Source: Rhodospirillaceae bacterium
GTDB lineage: Bacteria; Pseudomonadota; Alphaproteobacteria; Rhodospirillales; UBA2165
Direction of reading: 5' to 3'
DNA length: 62,562 nucleotides
NCBI GenBank assembly: GCA_018649725.1
Contig: JABIHH010000072.1
Span: 1-62,562 of the forward strand
A program made the translations under genes and the position numbers. Position 1 is the stretch's first letter. Each line of letters opens with the position of its first letter. Of this stretch, positions 17,853 to 27,005 are shown piece after piece. The notes below the pieces were generated by a model. The model saw nothing but the letters and a program-made list of their open reading frames with translations, had not been told where the DNA came from and searched no databases.

Positions 17853-19532
17853 ATGAACATGAAAATGTTTACCATGAGTGCTGACGTTCTTGTCATCGGC
17901 GGTGGCCTGTCTGGACTGAATGCAGCTATGGGCGCGGCAGAGAATGGCGCCAGTGTGATGATTGTCGATAAGGGCAAGATCGAGCGAAGCGGCTCCATCG
18001 GCGGCGGCGTAGATCACTTTCTGGCTTATTTGAACGAAGGAGAAGACTGGGACACGGCAGATAGTTTCCTGCAATATGTCGAAAAAGTTGGGCGCGGTAC
18101 GGCACATATGTCGATTATCGAAAAAACCTATTGCGAAGAACTTGAGGACTCGATTGAACGCATGGCGCGGATTGGCAATCCCTTGACCCAGCCGGATGGC
18201 AGTTTTTACCGCACCGCCTCAATGGGTCAACCCGGCCCCTATTGGATTAATTTTAACGGCAAGCTGCTCAAGCCCTGCCTTGGTAACGCGGTGCGTAAAC
18301 TTGGCTGCAAAGCGCTGGCTAAAACCATGATAGTTGATCTGCTGACCCATCACGGCGAAGTCGTCGGCGCGCTCGGTTTTCATATTCGCACCGGCAATTT
18401 TTATGTTATCCACGCCAAAGCAACAATTGTCTCGACCGGCAATACCAATCGATTATTTGAAAACCCGCGCGGTAATCCCTTTAACACCTGGCTGTGCCCC
18501 TACGACACTGGCGATGGTCAGGTTATGGCAGCGGCAGCCGGAGCTAAGCTCGCCAATATGGAATACATGCGCATGACCTTGCTGCCGAAAGGCTTCTCGG
18601 CTCCCGGATTCAACGCGCTCACCGGCATGGGCGGCCGGTTTATGAACGGCCTCGGCGAATATTATATGGAGAAGAACCATCCCGCCGGCAACAAAGCGCC
18701 GCGCTATGAAATTGTCTTTCAAAGCCTTGAAGAAAAACGCCAAGGACGCGGACCGCTTTATATCGATTGCCGACACCTCAACGAAGAGGACATCACTCAT
18801 CTTAAAACCACACTGGGCTATGACAAGGATACCCTGCCCGACTATTTGGAACAGCGCCACGAAGACCTTGCCACTGATCCGGTTGAGATTAATATCTCAG
18901 AAGGTATGCAGGCGGGACCGACAGAGGTTACCGGTAGCGGCGTCAAAATTGACGGTGATTGCGCATCAAACGTGCCCGGACTATATGCCTGCGGTGATGC
19001 CGCCGATCACAATCGCTGTGTCCATGGCGCGATCACCGGCGGCTATCGTTCAGGAAAATCCGCTGCCAAATTTGCCGCGGGCCGCAACTTCTTCGCTGAT
19101 CCAGACACCGTTTCAACCGAGGAACGCGCCGACGAGTTCATCGCACCGCTTAAACGCGGCAGTGGCTATCCCTACCGCCAGCTTGAAGACTCGGTACGGC
19201 GTATCATGCAGGAAAATGTGGGCCCGATGCGCTCGGAGCACGGCCTCAACACCGCCCTCACCAAACTCACCCGTCTTGAGAAGCATCTCGACGATATGAA
19301 AGTTGAAGATCTACATGAATTAATGCGCTCACAAGAAACCCGCTCAATTCTGGAGGTCGGTAAGATATCGGCAACCGCAGCGCTATATCGCAAAGAGAGC
19401 CGCAACAAGCCATATCACTATCGCCTCGATTATCCCGAAACCGATGACGAAAACTGGTGCGGTTTAGTTGCCGTTCAAAAATCAGGCGATGCTTATGAAT
19501 GTAGTTTCGACCCAATTAAATACGTCGCCTAA
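17853..19532 (+). CDS. AprA-like FAD-dependent oxidoreductase (fumarate reductase/APS reductase alpha fold)
   Basis: The 559-residue flavoprotein begins with an FAD dinucleotide fold (DVLVIGGGLSGLNAAMGAA) and SGSIGGGVDHF, and ends the FAD domain with VPGLYACGDAADHNR. The layout matches the flavoprotein family of fumarate reductase and the alpha subunit of adenylylsulfate reductase. The next gene encodes a two-cluster ferredoxin like AprB, which supports an AprAB-like heterodimer. No other sulfate-reduction genes are nearby, so an organic substrate is more likely. Start at 17853 has GGAGAGG upstream; ATG at 17859 is also possible. Confidence 0.8.
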   Translation: MNMKMFTMSADVLVIGGGLSGLNAAMGAAENGASVMIVDKGKIERSGSIGGGVDHFLAYLNEGEDWDTADSFLQYVEKVGRGTAHMSIIEKTYCEELEDSIERMARIGNPLTQPDGSFYRTASMGQPGPYWINFNGKLLKPCLGNAVRKLGCKALAKTMIVDLLTHHGEVVGALGFHIRTGNFYVIHAKATIVSTGNTNRLFENPRGNPFNTWLCPYDTGDGQVMAAAAGAKLANMEYMRMTLLPKGFSAPGFNALTGMGGRFMNGLGEYYMEKNHPAGNKAPRYEIVFQSLEEKRQGRGPLYIDCRHLNEEDITHLKTTLGYDKDTLPDYLEQRHEDLATDPVEINISEGMQAGPTEVTGSGVKIDGDCASNVPGLYACGDAADHNRCVHGAITGGYRSGKSAAKFAAGRNFFADPDTVSTEERADEFIAPLKRGSGYPYRQLEDSVRRIMQENVGPMRSEHGLNTALTKLTRLEKHLDDMKVEDLHELMRSQETRSILEVGKISATAALYRKESRNKPYHYRLDYPETDDENWCGLVAVQKSGDAYECSFDPIKYVA

Positions 19533-19554
19533 CCCAAACACGTAGAGGAATATC

Positions 19555-19818
19555 ATGCCTGTTGAGTTTGATTATAGTATCTGTGAGGGCTGCGGCGAAT
19601 GTGATGCTCTTTGCCCCGGTGATGTGATCTATATGCGCCCCCGCGGCGAAGCAGATCCAGTTAATGACAATCTTTCAGGCACCTACGACCATATTAAAAA
19701 GCCTAAAGTCCCGTATTTAAAATACACCGAAGAATGCTGGCATTGTGGCTCCTGCCGCCAAGACTGTCCCAACGAAGCGATCACCGTTGTCTTCCCGCCA
19801 GATATGCTGTGCATGTAG
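19555..19818 (+). CDS. AprB-like 2x[4Fe-4S] ferredoxin
   Basis: The 87-residue protein has two full four-cysteine cluster motifs, CEGCGECDALCPG (near residues 10-22) and CWHCGSCRQDCPN (about 62-74). These should bind two [4Fe-4S] clusters. The spacing and the short insert between clusters resemble the beginning of AprB, but the C-terminal tail of true AprB is missing. It lies 22 bases after the flavoprotein gene and probably carries electrons to or from it. Confidence 0.85.
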   Translation: MPVEFDYSICEGCGECDALCPGDVIYMRPRGEADPVNDNLSGTYDHIKKPKVPYLKYTEECWHCGSCRQDCPNEAITVVFPPDMLCM

Positions 19819-19833
19819 CCGCCTTTAGCCCAA

Positions 19834-20568
19834 CTAAACCTTTGGCCAGAGACGTTCGCCGATGCTGGGACTTCCCGGTGCATGGGCGGTGTATTTAACG
19901 ACCCGGTTGGTCCACTCCCCATCGGTAAAAGCCAATACCTCGTGGTTCATAAAATTGGTGTGATGCGCTTCGGCATCGACAAACTCATAGAGCACAACAT
20001 GTTTTGCCCAACCCGCCACGGTGACAAGTTTTCTGGCCGCAATCGCGCCCGGCATGGCGGCAATGGTCGGCAGGCGATAATCGGCATACCAGGCGGTTAG
20101 ATCAAACTCTTCTTCAACCGAGCGGACCCGGAAGTGACCTAGCTGAATAAAAGGACCGGGTGTGGTTGCTGGTGCGCGGTGGCGGGCTTCAGGGCCATCG
20201 ACCCGCGCTTGTTCGGTCGCAACTACGATGCGGGTGCCGATCCGCTTAGCAAACATTTCCAGCGTCTTCGCATCTTCCGCATCAACGTCATCGATGTTGG
20301 GTTTAAAGAACACATGCGGCGAGCCGGCCCCGATGAGCATGGCGTAGTCTGAGCCTTGCGGCACTTCATTGAAATCATCCGAGCGACCGACAAACTTCGA
20401 GAGCTTTTGAATGGTCTCATCCGTTTTTATGATCTTGTAATTTGCCGCCCATGAGATACCCGGGCGCGCCATCACGGCTGGCAGATACTCACCATGCAGC
20501 CAATTTAAATACTCTTCTTTGTCGTCTTCCGGTAGATCGTACCAGACAATGCGAACACCTTGATCCAT
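19834..20568 (-). CDS. EthD/dimeric alpha-beta barrel-like protein
   Basis: The 244-residue product has two ferredoxin-like halves. The first holds RIVWYDLPEDDKEEYLNWLH and YLPAVMARPGISWAANYK; the second holds FDLTAWYADYRLPTIAAMPG and a later VVLYEFVD. It resembles the gene at 2274-2906 in pattern. Such proteins are found beside catabolic enzymes and may degrade or bind aromatic intermediates. It is downstream of the fused monooxygenase gene (24-base gap, same strand) and converges with the ferredoxin gene. Catalytic residues cannot be assigned. Confidence 0.65.
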   Translation of the reverse strand: MDQGVRIVWYDLPEDDKEEYLNWLHGEYLPAVMARPGISWAANYKIIKTDETIQKLSKFVGRSDDFNEVPQGSDYAMLIGAGSPHVFFKPNIDDVDAEDAKTLEMFAKRIGTRIVVATEQARVDGPEARHRAPATTPGPFIQLGHFRVRSVEEEFDLTAWYADYRLPTIAAMPGAIAARKLVTVAGWAKHVVLYEFVDAEAHHTNFMNHEVLAFTDGEWTNRVVKYTAHAPGSPSIGERLWPKV

Positions 20569-20592
20569 ATTATTTATCTTTCCAAAAGTTTA

Positions 20593-22983
20593 CTATTCTG
20601 CGGCGTCTTTTTTAGAAATTTCCGCGTGAGACGGTGGTTTGTTGGCGACCAGCAACTCAGCCTGACGGGCATTTTCTGCGGCGGCTTCCCGGAAGGCCTG
20701 GTCTTTGCCGCGGCCATATTGATCGGGCCAGATTTGCCCGTCCCAACCGTAATGTGCAGAAGCATGCAGCGTAAAGAACGGATCGCTGAGATGCGGCCTC
20801 GCCAGTGACACCATATCCGCCCGGCCTGCCGCCAGGATCGTATTAACCTGATCCGGTGTCGTGATGTTTCCAACCGAAATTGTCGGCACATTTCCTTCAA
20901 GCCTCACTTGTTCACTGAGATGAGCTTGGAACATGCGGCCATAGATTGGCTGGGCGTCCATCGTCGTTTGGCCGGCTGACACATGAATAATATCGGCACC
21001 ACCGGCGTAAAAAGCCTTGGCGATCTCAACCGCCTCATCACCCGAAACACCTTCATCACCCACCCAATCTTCCGCTGAAATGCGAACAGAGATCGGCTTG
21101 TCTGCAGGCCAGACATCGCGCATTGCGGCCAGCACTTCCAACGGAAATCGGAGGCGGTTCTCTAAGCTGCCGCCATATTCGTCTTCGCGGGCATTACTGA
21201 TCGGCGTGATAAAACTCGACAGCAAATAGCCATGTGCACCATGCAGCTCAACCATATCGAAACCTGCTTCAGCCGCCATTTTTGTTGCTCGAACGAAATC
21301 GTCTCGCACCTTATCCATGTCGTCCCGTGTCATGGCGCGAGGTGTCTGACCGTCCGAATAAAATGGGATCGCCGAAGGTGCAATGATCGGCCATGGTTTT
21401 TCGCTGGAGTCCTCGCCGTTTTCAGCGCTTAGCGGCGCACCGCCCTTGATCCAGCCATAATTGCAAGATGCCTTACGCCCGGCATGGGCCAATTGCACAC
21501 AAATTTTAGAAGCCGTGTTTTCATGAACAAAATCGGTTACCCGCTGCCAAGCAGTGACATGAGATTGTTCGTACATACCGGCGCAGCCGTAAGATATCCG
21601 GCCCTCCGGTGAGACATCCGCCATTTCAGTAATCACCAGCCCGGCACCGCCTTTGGCAAAACCGCCAAGATGCACCAGCTGCCAATCCGTGACAGTGCCG
21701 TCCTCGGCCGAATATTGGCACATCGGCGCGACCACGACACGATTTGGAACTTCCATTTCTCCGATTTTGTAAGGCGTAAACATTGGCGGCGGCGGATTAT
21801 CTTGCGGCAGATCAAAGCCTTCCGCGCGGACCAGATCGGCATACCAGTGATTAATATCAGCGCCAAATTCCGGATCGCGTAGTCCGAGATTCTCATACGT
21901 AACCGCCTTATTGCGGCTTAAGAAATTAAACGCATATTGTTTTGGGCTAAGGCCGTTATAGCGCCGGGCATGTTCGTACCAACCAAGACTGACCAAAGCG
22001 GTCCGTTGCAAACGCGCCACGACGTCTTTGCGCTCAGCTTCATAAGCCCCAAGCGCATCTGGAATGCTGCCACCTTTGGACACCGCATCTGACAGCGCGA
22101 TGGCATCTTCCATTGCGATTTTGGTGCCGGACCCGATTGAGAACTGCGCGGTATGAATGGCATCGCCAATAACCACGATGTTTTCATGGCTCCACTTTTC
22201 AGCCGAGACAACGGGAAAGTTTCGCCAGATGGACTTGTTGGCAAGGATGCGGTGACCGTCCAATTCTTCAGCATAGAGCTCTTCGAAATAGGCAACGGTT
22301 TCTGCTTCTGAGGCTTGATCCAAACCAGCTTTTTTCCAGGTATCTTCGTGGGTTTCAATAATCCAGGTTGAAGATGCCTTGCCCACACCTTCGCCATATT
22401 GATAGGCGTGATTGTAGAACCAGCCATGGTCGTTTTCTTTGAATATAAAGGTGAAGGCATCAAACTTTTGGGTCGTGCCGAGCCAGACAAACTTGGTTTG
22501 GCGGAAATCTACGGTCGGTTTTAAATGATCTTTCAGGCTTTCGCGGACAAAGCTGTTAACGCCATCGGCTGCCAGCACGAGATCAGCGTCCCGCACTTGA
22601 TCGAGATCTGCAATGATGGTCTCGTAATTGATATTCACACCGAGCTCTGCGCAGCGCTTTTGGAAAATGTTCAACAGTGTGATCCGGGCCATGCCGGCAA
22701 AGCCGTGACCGCCGGATCTGATGCGCTCACCACGGTAGCGCACTTCAATCTCATTCCAATAAGCGAATTGATTTAAGATCTCCTGATAGGTGACCGGGTC
22801 TTGCCCCATAAAACCTTCAAGCGTCTCATCAGAAAACACCACGCCAAAACCAAAAGTATCGTCTGGCTTATTTTGCTCAAAAACCGTGATGTCATGCGCC
22901 GGGTTTGCTAGCTTCATCAAAATGGAGAAATACAGTCCTCCAGGGCCACCGCCGATAACATTTATTTTTAGAGGTTTAGCCAC
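20593..22983 (-). CDS. Fused aryl-CoA FAD monooxygenase / old-yellow-enzyme reductase
   Basis: This 796-residue protein joins two flavoenzymes. Residues 1 to about 390 form a group A FAD monooxygenase (NVIGGGPGGLYFSILMKL near 8-25; VVIGDAIHTAQFSIGSGTK near 270-289). From about 400 on it is an NADH:flavin oxidoreductase of the old yellow enzyme family (PNRVVVAPMCQYSA, LHGAHGYLLSSFITP). Family knowledge: 2-aminobenzoyl-CoA monooxygenase/reductase and salicylyl-CoA 5-hydroxylase have this architecture and size; they hydroxylate and partially reduce an aryl-CoA ring. No aryl-CoA ligase is in the window, so the substrate is not settled. Confidence 0.87.
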   Translation of the reverse strand: MAKPLKINVIGGGPGGLYFSILMKLANPAHDITVFEQNKPDDTFGFGVVFSDETLEGFMGQDPVTYQEILNQFAYWNEIEVRYRGERIRSGGHGFAGMARITLLNIFQKRCAELGVNINYETIIADLDQVRDADLVLAADGVNSFVRESLKDHLKPTVDFRQTKFVWLGTTQKFDAFTFIFKENDHGWFYNHAYQYGEGVGKASSTWIIETHEDTWKKAGLDQASEAETVAYFEELYAEELDGHRILANKSIWRNFPVVSAEKWSHENIVVIGDAIHTAQFSIGSGTKIAMEDAIALSDAVSKGGSIPDALGAYEAERKDVVARLQRTALVSLGWYEHARRYNGLSPKQYAFNFLSRNKAVTYENLGLRDPEFGADINHWYADLVRAEGFDLPQDNPPPPMFTPYKIGEMEVPNRVVVAPMCQYSAEDGTVTDWQLVHLGGFAKGGAGLVITEMADVSPEGRISYGCAGMYEQSHVTAWQRVTDFVHENTASKICVQLAHAGRKASCNYGWIKGGAPLSAENGEDSSEKPWPIIAPSAIPFYSDGQTPRAMTRDDMDKVRDDFVRATKMAAEAGFDMVELHGAHGYLLSSFITPISNAREDEYGGSLENRLRFPLEVLAAMRDVWPADKPISVRISAEDWVGDEGVSGDEAVEIAKAFYAGGADIIHVSAGQTTMDAQPIYGRMFQAHLSEQVRLEGNVPTISVGNITTPDQVNTILAAGRADMVSLARPHLSDPFFTLHASAHYGWDGQIWPDQYGRGKDQAFREAAAENARQAELLVANKPPSHAEISKKDAAE

Positions 22984-23108
22984 TTATTTCTCCCATATTC
23001 GGTCGGTAATTGTTTTGGCGCTATTTTTAGCTTGAATTGTTCGCTTGTCTAACAAATAACTCTAACAAATATTTGGCAAAGATCGATCACAAAATAGCGG
23101 GACACGAC

Positions 23109-24503
23109 ATGTCGCAAGAAACATTAGGTTGGGAAGAATGGGCATCATTTCCGAAACTCGGTATCCCGGCGATTATCGCGAAAATTGACACCGGCGCCCG
23201 CACTTCGGCGCTACATGCTTTTGCGATTGAACCCTTTGGCTCAGACGCCAATCCCTTCGTCCGTTTTGGTATTCACCCGGTACCGGATCGCCCCGACATT
23301 GAGATTTTCTGCTCAGCCAAAATGGTCGACCGCCGCGAAGTTACCAGCTCTAACGGCGAGAAAGAATTGCGCTATGTGATCGAAACACCGGTGCAGATCG
23401 GCGATACAATTTGGCCGATTGAGGTGACCCTTACCAATCGGGAAAATCTGCAATATCGTATGCTGCTTGGCCGCACCGCGATTAAAGAAGAGATGATCGT
23501 TGACCCTAACCAATCTTTTTTACAGCCCGCGCTCGCTTACGACCTCTACAAACATCTTAAAAAATCCAAGCCAGTGGAGCGTCCACTTCGTCTTGGCTTG
23601 CTCACCCGCGAGCCGGAGAATTATTCAAGCCGCAAGATTATTCAGGCAGCTGAAGATAAAGGTCACGTCTGTGAGATCGTCAATCCGACACGCTGCTATA
23701 TGAACATTAATGCGCTGTCACCAGAGGTGCATTATAGCGGCGATACGTTGCCGCAATATGACGCCATCATTCCCCGCATAGGGGCATCGATTACCGAATA
23801 CGGCATGGCGGTGGTTCGTCAATTCAATCTCATGGGCGCATTTTGCCTCAACGAAGCCGCTGCTATCGGCGCGTCCAGAGACAAGCTCTATGCCCATCAG
23901 GTATTGGCCCAACATCGCATCGACATGCCGATCACGGCCTTTGCAAAATCAACTCAGCAAACATCCGAGCTGATCGATATTGTTGGCGGTGCGCCATTAG
24001 TCGTGAAGTTGCTGGAATCGACCCAAGGCAAAGGTGTTGTTCTGGCGGAAACCAAAAAGGCCGCTGAATCCGTTATCGGCGCATTTCGAGGTTTGCAGGC
24101 GAATTTCCTGGTTCAAGAATTTATCAAAGAAGCTGCGGGCACGGATATCCGCTGTTTGGTAATCGGCGGCAAAGTTGTCGCCTCAATGATGCGGCAAGCT
24201 GAAGAAGGGGAATTTAGAAGCAATTTGCACCGCGGCGGAGAAGCCCTGCCGGTCAAAATCAGCAAAGCCGAACGCGCTGTTGCCGTCAAAGCCGCCAAAG
24301 CCATCGGCCTCAATGTCGCGGGCGTTGATTTGTTGCGCTCAGATAGTGGACCCAAAGTGTTAGAGATTAATTCTTCGCCTGGACTGCAAGGCGTCGAGCG
24401 GGCAACCGGCATCAATGTCGCCGTTCAAATGATCAACTACATTGAAAAAAACGTACGACCCCGCTACCGCAATAAACGGACGACAAAAACTCAATCCAAG
24501 TGA
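23109..24503 (+). CDS. RimB-RimK fusion: retropepsin-like domain plus ATP-grasp glutamate ligase
   Basis: The product is about 464 residues. The first 150 carry a DUF785/RimB-type aspartic protease-like domain ([17 protein letters not shown] and [15 protein letters not shown]). The rest is an ATP-grasp domain of the RimK type ([52 protein letters not shown]). RimK adds glutamate residues to the C-terminus of ribosomal protein S6; RimB-like proteins are thought to modify its activity. In this organism the two are fused. The ATG at 23109 is preferred over an upstream in-frame ATG because the family starts here. Confidence 0.85.
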   Translation: MSQETLGWEEWASFPKLGIPAIIAKIDTGARTSALHAFAIEPFGSDANPFVRFGIHPVPDRPDIEIFCSAKMVDRREVTSSNGEKELRYVIETPVQIGDTIWPIEVTLTNRENLQYRMLLGRTAIKEEMIVDPNQSFLQPALAYDLYKHLKKSKPVERPLRLGLLTREPENYSSRKIIQAAEDKGHVCEIVNPTRCYMNINALSPEVHYSGDTLPQYDAIIPRIGASITEYGMAVVRQFNLMGAFCLNEAAAIGASRDKLYAHQVLAQHRIDMPITAFAKSTQQTSELIDIVGGAPLVVKLLESTQGKGVVLAETKKAAESVIGAFRGLQANFLVQEFIKEAAGTDIRCLVIGGKVVASMMRQAEEGEFRSNLHRGGEALPVKISKAERAVAVKAAKAIGLNVAGVDLLRSDSGPKVLEINSSPGLQGVERATGINVAVQMINYIEKNVRPRYRNKRTTKTQSK

Positions 24504-25498
24504 ATAATGCCGTCGGGCCTGAATGCTTTAAAAGCAAAGGCGAAAGTCACGTCATAGGGGAAATCTTTACCATCTTGGGTGACGATAACGTTGCCGACAT
24601 CCCGTCCATTGGCAATTTTCTGGGTATCGTGGAGCGAGTTCTGCCCAGCAATCCAGATCATTTTTAATGTTACCCGGGTAACATTTACTTCAATTTCTTT
24701 CTTATTTTTCAACAGTTTAAGCGGCCAGGCTTCGTTGCCAATGACTATAACCCGGTCCATAGGTTTAAGCCTCGCCGGTAGCGGATAGCTGCTAAAGACG
24801 CGAGGTTCGGCGCGCTCCATATTCTGGTAAGGCGACATCCCATAGGGTCTGGCATTGACGTTTTCCGGGACTAACAATTTTCCTTTAGGCGCCCGCGCTT
24901 TAAACCGCGCCAAGCTCTCCAACCGCGCCGGCACCAATTTCATTTTCTGGCGGGTAAGATCTCCAATAATAGCTTCGCCGGTAAATTGCTGCCACCAACT
25001 GCCGGTTTGCTGATCATACATCACCATGTCGAAATGACGGATGCGCCCGGTGTTGCCGAAGCTCAACGTTCTGCCGTCAATGCGGCGGTCAAATACAACG
25101 CCGGAATTGCACAGCGGACAATAGGAGATCAGCACTGGCACACCACCGATGACCTCATTGACAATTTCATGCCATAGCAAAATGCGCAAAGGGTAAGCCC
25201 GGGCATCGCCTTTGATCACAATACTAAGCACCGGTTCCTGCGGCCCAAGATCCTTGTCATCCAGGGCGTTTATATATTTCGGATTATGGATCGGTGGAAT
25301 TTGATCGCGCTTTGGACCATCGGTGACAATCTCATCAAACGTGATCGAGGATTTTTTAAAATTAGTTTCAGGAAACTCAACCAACCACGCAGGATCCGGC
25401 ACACTTTGAGCGAAAGCACTAAGCGGAATAGCGAACAAAAATAAAGGTCCAAAACATGCGCATGACCTAAATGTCGGCCCCGCCCCATCAAATGGCAA
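24491..25498 (-). CDS. DUF3179-domain secreted protein
   Basis: The 335-residue product has an N-terminal signal peptide (hydrophobic core about 12-28, cleavage near SAFAQ-SVP). The rest shows the DUF3179 hallmark [16 protein letters not shown] (about 150-165) with two Cys, and downstream [15 protein letters not shown] and [13 protein letters not shown] segments. The function of this family is unknown; it is predicted to be periplasmic. It is convergent with the RimB-RimK gene and overlaps its end by 13 bases. Confidence 0.88.
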   Translation of the reverse strand: MPFDGAGPTFRSCACFGPLFLFAIPLSAFAQSVPDPAWLVEFPETNFKKSSITFDEIVTDGPKRDQIPPIHNPKYINALDDKDLGPQEPVLSIVIKGDARAYPLRILLWHEIVNEVIGGVPVLISYCPLCNSGVVFDRRIDGRTLSFGNTGRIRHFDMVMYDQQTGSWWQQFTGEAIIGDLTRQKMKLVPARLESLARFKARAPKGKLLVPENVNARPYGMSPYQNMERAEPRVFSSYPLPARLKPMDRVIVIGNEAWPLKLLKNKKEIEVNVTRVTLKMIWIAGQNSLHDTQKIANGRDVGNVIVTQDGKDFPYDVTFAFAFKAFRPDGIIHLD

Positions 25499-25584
25499 AT
25501 CACCGCTCGTTGATTTTGGGTCAATTTTGAGTGAACGAGGTGGGAAAATATTGCTATACTCAATTTAAGCACGGAGGATCAGAC

Positions 25585-26295
25585 ATGCATAAAACAGAAT
25601 TACCGCAATACGCCATTGATGGCGCCCTAAGGCGGCGCGGCAAACTTCATCAGTTTGAAGAGATCGAGCCCGGCAAATCCGCTTTGGTTGTTATCGATAT
25701 GCAAAATGCCTTTTTGCAAAAAGGCTCTCCTGCCGAAGTCCCTGTGGCACGCGAGATTGTGCCCAATATCAACAAATTGGCGGCCAGCTTTCGGGCCAAC
25801 GGCGGCACAGTTGTCTGGGTGCAGATGACCCAGACCGAAGATAGCCTCGTTGATTGGTCGGTCTTTTATAGCGGTGTGAACAATCCAGAACGTGCAGGCC
25901 GGATGGTTGGCGTTTTGGCAGAAGGCAGTGAGGGACATGCGATCTGGCCTGAGTTGGACGTCGCGGAAGAAGATTTGATCGTCCTCAAAGATCGCTATAG
26001 TGCTTTTTTACCCGGCGCGTCAGATTTGGCTGAAATTCTCGAAGTCAAAGGCATTGATACGGTTGTCATTACCGGCACTTTAACAAATGTGTGTTCCGAA
26101 TCCTCGGCCCGTGATGCCATGATGCTAAATTTCAAAACCTTCATAATTTCAGACGCCAATGCGGCCCCAACAGATGAAGAGCATATTGCCTCATTAGCCG
26201 CTCTTTTCCAGGTATTTAGCGATGTTTATGCCACCGATGAATTGATTGAAATGGTGGAAAAACATCAACAAAGTGGGACAGTTGCTGCTGAATAA
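25585..26295 (+). CDS. Isochorismatase-like cysteine hydrolase
   Basis: The 236-residue product has the isochorismatase/nicotinamidase fold and its catalytic triad: Asp38 in LVVIDMQNAF, Lys135 in IVLKDRYSAF, and Cys170 in ITGTLTNVCSESSARDA. Such enzymes hydrolyse amides or carbamoyl groups, for example N-carbamoyl compounds, biuret or ureidoacrylate. The substrate is unknown. The ATG at 25585 follows a strong ACGGAGGAT ribosome site, so upstream in-frame starts are rejected. Confidence 0.88.
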   Translation: MHKTELPQYAIDGALRRRGKLHQFEEIEPGKSALVVIDMQNAFLQKGSPAEVPVAREIVPNINKLAASFRANGGTVVWVQMTQTEDSLVDWSVFYSGVNNPERAGRMVGVLAEGSEGHAIWPELDVAEEDLIVLKDRYSAFLPGASDLAEILEVKGIDTVVITGTLTNVCSESSARDAMMLNFKTFIISDANAAPTDEEHIASLAALFQVFSDVYATDELIEMVEKHQQSGTVAAE

Positions 26296-26382
26296 ACGTT
26301 AATGTGGGTTTACCTAGTTGCGATTTTTCTAAACCCTTGTAATATCTGTTGATTATACAATTTGTAGGGAGTGCTGAAGCCC

Positions 26383-26994
26383 GTGAATTACCGGTTATTA
26401 ATTGCCTCGTTTATGCTCATCGCCGCCGTTTATAGTGGCGGAGCCGAGGCGGCGACAAAAGAGGACGCGACGAAATTCGTCTCTAATCTCAGCAGTCAGG
26501 CGCTTAAGACGTTAGGTGCAAATAACGTTCCCTTGAATCAAAAAGAAAAAAATGTGCGCGAGCTACTGTCGCACAATTTTGATCTTAATCTCATCGGTCG
26601 CTACGTTTTAGGTGCCGCCTGGCGAAAGGCTTCAGCAGATCAGCGCAGTCAATACCAGTCGCTGTTTAAGGAATTTGTTCTCCGCACTTATTCCAGGCGC
26701 TTTGGCGGCTATGCCGGCCAAGCTTTCACAGTCACCGGAGCCAAACCAATTGGTAAAAAAGACATCCTGGTATCGACTAAAATTGCCCGGCCAAGTGGAC
26801 CGCCCATCTTGGCGGGCTGGCGGGTCCGGGAGAAAAATGGCGCGCATAAAATATTGGATGTCGTGGTTGCCGGTGTCAGTATGGTGGTCACGCAACGCTC
26901 TGAATTTCGGGCCGTTATTAGTAAACAAGGTGTCGGTGGTCTGATCGAAACCTTGCGTATGCAAGTCACTAAATTTTCAGCTCAAAGCAAATAG
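26383..26994 (+). CDS. mlaC: MlaC/Ttg2D-family phospholipid-binding protein
   Basis: The product is about 203 residues and has a signal peptide (ending near GGAEA-ATK). It then shows the MlaC/Tol-Pal-associated Ttg2 pattern: an N-terminal LSSQALKTLG helix, F.LNLIGRYVLG, and a C-terminal ITQRSEF-like block (VVTQRSEFRAVI...GVGGLIETL). MlaC shuttles phospholipids between the outer and inner membrane. The start is given at GTG 26383, because a GTG at 26371 would sit directly on the AGGGA ribosome site. No MlaABDEF genes lie beside it; a Sel1 protein follows 11 bases downstream. Confidence 0.82.
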   Translation: MNYRLLIASFMLIAAVYSGGAEAATKEDATKFVSNLSSQALKTLGANNVPLNQKEKNVRELLSHNFDLNLIGRYVLGAAWRKASADQRSQYQSLFKEFVLRTYSRRFGGYAGQAFTVTGAKPIGKKDILVSTKIARPSGPPILAGWRVREKNGAHKILDVVVAGVSMVVTQRSEFRAVISKQGVGGLIETLRMQVTKFSAQSK

Positions 26995-27005
26995 GACCTG
27001 ATCTA

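Noticed and set aside
17853..19818. True dissimilatory APS reductase (aprAB)
   Set aside because: The ferredoxin is too short and no sat, aprM, dsr or sox genes are nearby; the context is carbon catabolism.
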